Positions 1 through 3,723 of a stretch of 6,672 nucleotides of DNA are shown here, piece after piece; the stretch's first letter is position 1; the number at the start of each line of letters is the position of its first letter. Position numbers and translations under genes: made by a program. Below the pieces are notes generated by a model, which saw nothing but the letters and a program-made list of their open reading frames with translations, ran no database searches and had not been told where the DNA came from. Source of the stretch: Dehalococcoidales bacterium (lineage in GTDB: Bacteria > Chloroflexota > Dehalococcoidia > Dehalococcoidales > JAQTVP01); assembly GCA_028707015.1 (NCBI GenBank), contig JAQTVP010000089.1, positions 1 through 6,672 of the forward strand, read 5' to 3'.

Positions 1-651
1 TTGCATCCCTTTGTATGCAGGTGTGTTTTCAACTCTGTGTTTTGCGCCGTGTTGCCAAGCATCAGTATAGACTATACCTGGACAGACACAATTGGCATTA
101 ATATTATAGGGGCCAAGCTCATTAGCCAGTGCCTGAGTAAATCTTATTAAACCTGCTTTCATGACAGCATATGGGACTGAAGTTAAAGCGGAAGCACTAT
201 CAGCGGCTACTGATGCTATATTTATAATTTTACCGCTTTTCTGCTTAATAAAATGAGGTTGTACTGCTTTACACATTAGCACAGACGCTTTAAGATTTTG
301 TTCATATGTCTCATCCCATTCGTTTTCCGCTTGCTCTAAAGGATTGTTGGCAGCTTCTTTTGATGTCATCCTGCCGCCGCCGACATTATTTACCAGGATA
401 TCTATTTTACCAAATGTGTTTATAGTATCCTCAATCACTTTTACCATGACATTAGTTTTAGTGATATCACCAGCTATAGCCAGTACATTCCGGCCCATTG
501 CTTTGATTTCCTCGGCTACCTTTTTTGATGTCTCTTCATGGAAAGAATTAACGACTACATTCGCTCCCTCTTCAGCAAGGCATAAAGAAATACCCCGGCC
601 AATACCGCGTCCTCCAGCAGTAACAATAGCTACTTTACCTTCCAGTTTCAT
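1..651 (-). CDS. Short-chain dehydrogenase/reductase, third tandem copy (3' end beyond window)
   Basis: Reading back from ATG at 651 gives 217 codons without a stop, running off the left edge; about 40-55 C-terminal residues are probably missing. It is a classical SDR oxidoreductase (Rossmann fold, cytosolic). The cofactor motif is T11-A-G-G-R-G-I-G18, with Ala in place of the usual first Gly. NNVG lies at about 87-90, and the catalytic set is N119, S147, Y161, K165 (Y-A-V-M-K), followed by NCVCPG. After beta-2 it reads V-V-V-N-S-F, so the position that is Asp36 in its two neighbours is Ser, and Arg15 sits in the glycine loop. Both are typical of NADP(H)-using, FabG-like SDRs. It is roughly half identical to the neighbouring copies. 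AGGAG lies 9 nt before the ATG. It starts 31 nt after the preceding SDR, so it is probably co-transcribed. The substrate is unknown; it is not a confident FabG. Confidence 0.93.
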   Translation of the reverse strand, partial: MKLEGKVAIVTAGGRGIGRGISLCLAEEGANVVVNSFHEETSKKVAEEIKAMGRNVLAIAGDITKTNVMVKVIEDTINTFGKIDILVNNVGGGRMTSKEAANNPLEQAENEWDETYEQNLKASVLMCKAVQPHFIKQKSGKIINIASVAADSASALTSVPYAVMKAGLIRFTQALANELGPYNINANCVCPGIVYTDAWQHGAKHRVENTPAYKGMQ

Positions 652-682
652 TTTAGTGCTCTCCTTTTCACTGGTTAAGTTT
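652..682 (-). repeat. Duplicated intergenic spacer with ribosome binding site (copy B)
   Basis: This 31-nt spacer between the second and third SDR genes is nearly the same as the 32-nt spacer at 1502-1533. Both read CTTAACCA, then GAAAA(A)GGAGAG, then ACTAAA just before the ATG. The AGGAG at 661-665 is the ribosome binding site of the third SDR. The likeness extends into both flanking coding ends, which marks a past tandem duplication. There is no hairpin and no promoter that I can see. Confidence 0.75.
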
Positions 683-1501
683 TCAACCTGGGATCATGCC
701 CCCATCAATATTTAGGGACTGTCCGGTGATGTTTTTAGCATCTTCGGAAACAAAAAAGACGACAGCGCGCCCTATATCTTCTGGGGTTTGTTCTCTTCCT
801 AAGGGGACACGTTGCAGCGAGTATTTCAAGAAATAATCACGTGCTGACATTCCCTTAGTTTCCGGGCGGGGGTCATATTGCATACGAACGCCGGTAGAAT
901 TATCCAATGCTTTGGTATAGACCACGCCAGGGCACACACAATTAACATTTATATTGTCTTTAGCTAATTCCAGTGCCAGGGATAAAGTGAAATGTAAAAC
1001 ACCAACTTTTGCCGGACCATAAGAATTAACAGGAGCGAAAGCTCTTTTGGCGGCTATTGATGCCACATTTACAATTTTACCGCTGTGCTGTTTCTGGAGA
1101 TGGGGAACTACAGCTTTACACATTAAGAATTGTGTTTTTAGATTACGCTCAATAGTCTTATCCCATTCCCATTCTTCTAAATTAGCGAATTGCAGTTTAG
1201 TTCTGTCTCCTACTGCCTCTGCGGTGCTGCCAACATTATTCACCAGGATATCGATTTTACCAAATGCACTTAATGTTTCTTCAACCACCTGTGCAACTCT
1301 ATTACTGTTGGTAATATCAGCCTCTAGCGCTAATGATTTACGGCCTAATGCCTTAACTTCGTCAGCAACCTTTTGTGCGCTATATTTGTTAATATCAGCA
1401 ATTATTACATCTGCCCCTTCTTCAGCCAGGCATAAAGTAATACCTCTTCCAATTCCAGCACCACCAGCTGTTACCAGAGCTACTTTTCCTTCTAGTTTCA
1501 T
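683..1501 (-). CDS. Short-chain dehydrogenase/reductase, second tandem copy
   Basis: A complete 272-residue classical SDR, slightly longer than the usual ~250. The cofactor loop is T11-A-G-G-A-G-I-G18, with Ala12 where most members have Gly. Asp36 at the end of beta-2 (V-I-I-A-D) points to NAD(H) rather than NADP(H). NNVG is at 88-91, and the catalytic tetrad N120, S148, Y161, K165 is intact. N-C-V-C-P-G follows at 187-192, and the C-terminal N-I-T-G-Q-S-L-N-I-D-G-G signature is present. There is no signal peptide or membrane segment, so it is a cytosolic NAD-dependent alcohol/ketone oxidoreductase of unknown substrate. It is 210/272 identical to the first copy by hand count. Differences concentrate in the loops near the active site (about 151-167 and 196-233). 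AGGAG at 1511-1515 lies 9 nt before the ATG. It sits 32 nt after the first SDR and 31 nt before the third, so an operon is likely. Confidence 0.95.
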   Translation of the reverse strand: MKLEGKVALVTAGGAGIGRGITLCLAEEGADVIIADINKYSAQKVADEVKALGRKSLALEADITNSNRVAQVVEETLSAFGKIDILVNNVGSTAEAVGDRTKLQFANLEEWEWDKTIERNLKTQFLMCKAVVPHLQKQHSGKIVNVASIAAKRAFAPVNSYGPAKVGVLHFTLSLALELAKDNINVNCVCPGVVYTKALDNSTGVRMQYDPRPETKGMSARDYFLKYSLQRVPLGREQTPEDIGRAVVFFVSEDAKNITGQSLNIDGGMIPG

Positions 1502-1533
1502 TTTAGTCCTCTCCTTTTTCAGTGGTTAAGACT
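1502..1533 (-). repeat. Duplicated intergenic spacer with ribosome binding site (copy A)
   Basis: This 32-nt spacer between the first and second SDR genes is the twin of the one at 652-682, differing at only a few positions. It carries the AGGAG (1511-1515) used by the second SDR. Its short length and lack of terminator support co-transcription. Confidence 0.75.
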
Positions 1534-2352
1534 TCAACCTGGGACCATGCCCCCATCAATATTTAGGGACTGTCCAGTAATATTTCTGGCTTCCTCAGAA
1601 ACAAAAAAGACAACAGCACGTCCAATATCTTCTGGTGTCTGTTCTCTCTGTAAAGGTATATGAGGGGCAACGAATTTCAGGAAATAATCTCTGGGGTCCA
1701 TATCTTTAATTTCAGGGCGAGGATCGCTTTTCATTCGCATGCTGGTCGAGTTATACAAAGCTTGTGTAAAGACAAGCCCAGGGCAGACACAGTTAACATT
1801 AATGTTATCTTTGGCTAATTCCAGTGCCAGAGATAATGTGAAATGTAAGACAGCAGTTTTGGCAGTACTGTAAGCTGATACTCTGGCAGAAGGTCTTTTT
1901 GCAGCTTGGGATGCCACATTTACAATCTTACCACTTTGTTGTTTCTGGAGATAAGGGGCTACAGCTTTACACATTAAAAATTGTGTCTTCAGGTTGCGTT
2001 TAATAGTCTTATCCCATTCCCATTCTTCTAATCCAGCAAAAGTCGGATCAGTTCTATCTCCCATGGCTTCTCCGGTACTGCCAACGTTATTTACTAAAAT
2101 GTCTATTTTACCAAATTTACTGATTACTTCTTTAACTACCTCTGTAACTCTGTCACTATCAGTAATATCGGCTTCGATGGCCAATGATTTGCGGCCTAAC
2201 GCTGTAATTTCGTCAGCAACGTTCTGAGCATTGTCTTTGCTAATATCAGCAATTATTACATCTGCTCCTTCCTCAGCCAGGCATTTAGAGATACCCCGGC
2301 CAATTCCGGCACCACCACCGGATACAATAGCTACTTTACCTTCCAGTTTCAT
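1534..2352 (-). CDS. Short-chain dehydrogenase/reductase, first tandem copy
   Basis: A complete 272-residue classical SDR and the first gene of the three-gene cluster. The cofactor loop S11-G-G-G-A-G-I-G18 keeps the normal first Gly (Ser replaces Thr). Asp36 (V-I-I-A-D) suggests NAD(H). NNVG is at 88-91, catalytic N120, S148, Y161 and K165 (Y-S-T-A-K) are present, and N-C-V-C-P-G and the C-terminal I-D-G-G-M-V-P-G end match the second copy. No export signal is seen. The reaction would be NAD-linked oxidation or reduction of a hydroxyl/keto group; the substrate is unknown. The start is supported by AGGAG at 2361-2365, 8 nt upstream, and by the shared M-K-L-E-G-K-V start of all three copies. 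A promoter candidate lies about 110-140 nt upstream, with a leader of about 100 nt, so this gene probably leads the SDR operon. Confidence 0.95.
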   Translation of the reverse strand: MKLEGKVAIVSGGGAGIGRGISKCLAEEGADVIIADISKDNAQNVADEITALGRKSLAIEADITDSDRVTEVVKEVISKFGKIDILVNNVGSTGEAMGDRTDPTFAGLEEWEWDKTIKRNLKTQFLMCKAVAPYLQKQQSGKIVNVASQAAKRPSARVSAYSTAKTAVLHFTLSLALELAKDNINVNCVCPGLVFTQALYNSTSMRMKSDPRPEIKDMDPRDYFLKFVAPHIPLQREQTPEDIGRAVVFFVSEEARNITGQSLNIDGGMVPG

Positions 2353-2368
2353 CTATTACTCTCCTTTT

Positions 2369-2400
2369 TTTATTATTGCTAATATAATAGGTTGTTATTT
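2369..2400 (-). repeat. Leader element, copy 1 (before the first SDR)
   Basis: On the minus strand this reads AAATAACAACCT, then ATTATATTAGC, then AATAATAAA. The same 12-mer and the same AT-rich tail, with a 3-base shortening in the middle, lie just before the 232-residue gene at 3261-3289. The copies are direct repeats and each ends close to a start codon. Here the element is followed by AAAGGAGAG, the SDR ribosome binding site. It could be a regulator site, an mRNA leader element, or the trace of a duplication. The AT-rich half alone would be weak evidence; the exact 12-mer in the same position is the stronger part. Confidence 0.55.
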
Positions 2401-2460
2401 TTTTAGCTTATATTAATTTAACCTCTTTTCGAATATTTAGGCTAACTGTAATTTCTCTAG

Positions 2461-2489
2461 ATTGTAAACTTTTTGCAAATTACTTACAA
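2461..2489 (-). promoter_or_regulatory. Sigma70-type promoter candidate for the SDR cluster
   Basis: On the minus strand a -35-like TTGTAA (2484-2489) is followed by exactly 17 nt and then TACAAT (2461-2466), which matches the TATAAT consensus at five of six positions. Transcription would start near 2454, leaving a leader of about 100 nt before the first SDR. The -35 matches only four of six positions, and the region is AT-rich enough for chance hits, but the spacing is ideal and the site is well placed. Confidence 0.5.
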
Positions 2490-2493
2490 GTAA
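2480..2493. promoter_or_regulatory. Palindrome over the -35 box, possible operator
   Basis: TTACTT-AC-AAGTAA is a perfect inverted repeat with 6-bp arms and a 2-bp centre. It contains the -35 hexamer of the SDR promoter candidate. A dimeric repressor bound here would block the promoter. No regulator gene lies in the window, so this is an inference from position and symmetry only. Confidence 0.35.
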
Positions 2494-2537
2494 TAAAGTA
2501 AGATAATTAATCTCAAGAGTAACATAAAAACTTAAAT

Positions 2538-2562
2538 AACACACTGATAATGCTAGTTTGTT
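2538..2562 (-). terminator. Weak hairpin after the 232-residue gene
   Basis: Directly after the stop codon, the minus strand can fold AACAAACT against AGTGTGTT: 8 bp with one mismatch and a 9-nt loop. An AT-rich run containing a five-T tract follows about 7 nt later. The stem has few G-C pairs and the T-tract is not adjacent, so it is at best a weak intrinsic terminator. The rest of 2353-2562 holds the promoter and leader element listed separately, and no gene. Confidence 0.25.
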
Positions 2563-3261
2563 TTATCCGATTAATGATCTTAATGGCAAATTATTATCCT
2601 TTAATATTGAAAGTGCTTTGTTAGTATCACTAGCTATTTTTGCTTTATCAAAATGATTTAATCGATACTTAAATAACCAATAGGTGAACTCTTTCAACTC
2701 AGTCAGGCTAATTGATTTAAGTTGAGGGTAACTTCTCTCGCGCCTAAATTGCTTAAGCAGTATACCTTTGGTGGATCCATATAATCTTCGGTAAACTTCA
2801 TTAATAATTTCTTGTTCGGTATTGTGACCTAGAGTTTGTCTCTCCTTACGTACGTCATATTTTACTGCTTGAATTAAAGCTTCTTCTATAGTAATACCAT
2901 AAAAATAGTTAAGATATTGATGGTACTTGCTGCCGCCGATAAGCTCTTTAAATTCTTTTGCAGTCAGGTCATAAGGTGGCTTACAATGAAAAAGCAGCGT
3001 GATTCTTTCTTCTTTCGGTAATAAACCACCTATTTCTTCACATAGGCGCTCAGCTAAAAGTAACCAATCGAAGGCTTCTCCAGCGATGAGGTAATGGTAA
3101 GTGCGTCCATTATAAGTTTCCTCAGCTGTTTTCCACAGGCCGATTGTTTCAAGTAAAGCTATATACCAGTGCTTGCCATCGGCTATTGCTTTCTTGAGGA
3201 ATTCTATCGCTGCAGCATTTCCTGTTAAGGTTAGATTGTATTGCTGTATTTCTTTATCCAT
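2563..3261 (-). CDS. Conserved-looking uncharacterised protein, 232 residues
   Basis: The function is not recognised. The product is soluble-looking and mostly helical, with no signal peptide, membrane segment or known catalytic motif that I can see. The blocks that look most constrained are: Y-L-I-A-G-E-A-F-D-W-L-L-L-A-E-R-L (57-73), an aromatic segment around K-Y-H-Q-Y-L-N-Y-F-Y-G (112-122), V-R-K-E-R (137-141), V-Y-R-R-L-Y-G (156-162), and a basic/aromatic C-terminal block E-F-T-Y-W-L-F-K-Y-R-L followed by D-K-A-K-I-A-S-D-T (191-213). From memory, proteins with these blocks are annotated as hypothetical in Dehalococcoidia; I could not check this. The Arg/Lys-rich C-terminal half might suit nucleic-acid or protein binding, but that is a guess. 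The ATG at 3261 has no Shine-Dalgarno in front of it, and no better in-frame start is visible. An extended -10 promoter lies about 73 nt upstream. Confidence 0.85.
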   Translation of the reverse strand: MDKEIQQYNLTLTGNAAAIEFLKKAIADGKHWYIALLETIGLWKTAEETYNGRTYHYLIAGEAFDWLLLAERLCEEIGGLLPKEERITLLFHCKPPYDLTAKEFKELIGGSKYHQYLNYFYGITIEEALIQAVKYDVRKERQTLGHNTEQEIINEVYRRLYGSTKGILLKQFRRERSYPQLKSISLTELKEFTYWLFKYRLNHFDKAKIASDTNKALSILKDNNLPLRSLIG

Positions 3262-3289
3262 TTATTATTAATATTACAGGTTGTTATTT
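3261..3289 (-). repeat. Leader element, copy 2 (abuts the 232-residue start)
   Basis: The minus strand reads AAATAACAACCT, GTAATATTA, ATAATAAA and runs directly into the ATG. It shares the exact 12-mer and the AT-rich tail with the element at 2369-2400. Unlike that copy, no Shine-Dalgarno follows, so the element itself occupies the ribosome-binding region. Confidence 0.55.
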
Positions 3290-3325
3290 ATAATGCAAGA
3301 TGGATTACAATTTCTTTTCATGGTT

Positions 3326-3342
3326 TGATATCTATTATATCA
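3326..3342 (-). promoter_or_regulatory. Extended -10 promoter inside a palindrome, for the 232-residue gene
   Basis: The minus strand reads TGATATAAT (3334-3342), a perfect TGnTATAAT extended -10, which can work without a good -35. The best -35 available is GTGATT at 16-nt spacing, three of six matches. The site lies in a perfect inverted repeat, TGATAT-CTATT-ATATCA (3326-3342), which could be an operator. Transcription would start near 3327, about 66 nt before the 232-residue start. This suggests that gene is read separately from the secA unit. Confidence 0.5.
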
Positions 3343-3353
3343 TGTGTTTCACG

Positions 3354-3518
3354 TTAATCACGTCTGGCTATACCAATGCCGAAGCGCATTAATTCTAACT
3401 GTTCAGCGTTGTATGAATTGGCGGTGATTGCTAGTTTTGTTTCTGAATCCATAGCCCGGCGATTGTGAATGTTATTCAAGCCGAGACGACTGGGTATATT
3501 TTTTATTTTGGTATAGTA
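3354..3518 (-). other. In-frame open tail after the acidic small protein; possible remnant or small gene
   Basis: Right after the TAA at 3519-3521 the same frame stays open for 54 codons, to a TAA at 3354-3356. From about residue 10 of this stretch it looks protein-like: S-R-L-G-L-N-N-I-H-N-R-R-A, then M-D-S-E-T-K-L-A-I-T, then Y-N-A-E-Q-L-E-L-M-R-F-G-I-G, ending A-R-R-D. Possible starts are ATG at 3452 (32 residues) or TTG at 3479 (41 residues); neither has a Shine-Dalgarno. It could be the broken C-terminal end of a longer (about 115-residue) version of the acidic protein, a separate small gene, or chance. The phrase Y-N-x-E-Q-L-x-x-x-R-x-G-I vaguely recalls short Q-M-x-x-I-R-x-G-L repeats known from Firmicute and phage proteins; this is a weak likeness. 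Confidence 0.3.
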
Positions 3519-3701
3519 TTAATCGGAATTATTATGATCAAAAGATGATTCCAGATAGTCATTTAACTTTTCGTGATCATCGTTAGCACGCTGATGAAAA
3601 TCGTCTTCTGGAGGTGCCTCCTGGATATTCTCAGGATTATCCAAGTTTAAATCTTCAAATTCCCAATCTAAAAAATCTTTATTAAACGCTTTATTATACA
3701 T
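3519..3701 (-). CDS. Small acidic protein downstream of secA (60 residues)
   Basis: The function is not recognised. The 60-residue product has 18 Asp/Glu against 4 Lys/Arg, one Trp (W13), and clusters D-W-E-F-E-D (12-17), P-P-E-D-D (30-34) and N-D-D-H-E (40-44). There is no signal, membrane segment or Cys. It is likely soluble and perhaps partly disordered. It begins 22 nt after the secA stop with no terminator between, so it is probably co-transcribed with secA. The ribosome site is weak: GAGAT ends 5 nt before the ATG. The same frame is open for a further 54 codons after its stop (3354-3518), so this may be a shortened form of a longer protein. Its short length and weak start leave some doubt that it is translated. 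Confidence 0.55.
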   Translation of the reverse strand: MYNKAFNKDFLDWEFEDLNLDNPENIQEAPPEDDFHQRANDDHEKLNDYLESSFDHNNSD

Positions 3702-3723
3702 CTCTCATCTCAGTTATTTAGCT

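Noticed and set aside
2484..2525. A 13-codon Leu-rich frame (M-L-L-L-R-L-I-I-L-L-Y-Y-L) upstream of the first SDR, like an attenuator leader peptide
   Set aside because: It has no ribosome site, it lies upstream of the best promoter, and no terminator/antiterminator pair follows. Leu-rich short frames are expected in AT-rich DNA.
2369..3289. A mobile element bounded by the two leader repeats
   Set aside because: The repeats are direct and about 30 bp. There is no transposase, terminal inverted repeat or target-site duplication, and the enclosed 232-residue protein does not resemble a recombinase. A shared regulatory element is simpler.
3454..3488. Possible RNA hairpin CGGC/GCCG around the open tail after the acidic protein
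   Set aside because: The stem is only 4 bp with a long loop and no supporting second helix, so it is not evidence for a structured RNA.
3494..3510. T-rich run on the plus strand as an intrinsic terminator
   Set aside because: No GC-rich inverted repeat stands in front of it, and no plus-strand gene would need it.
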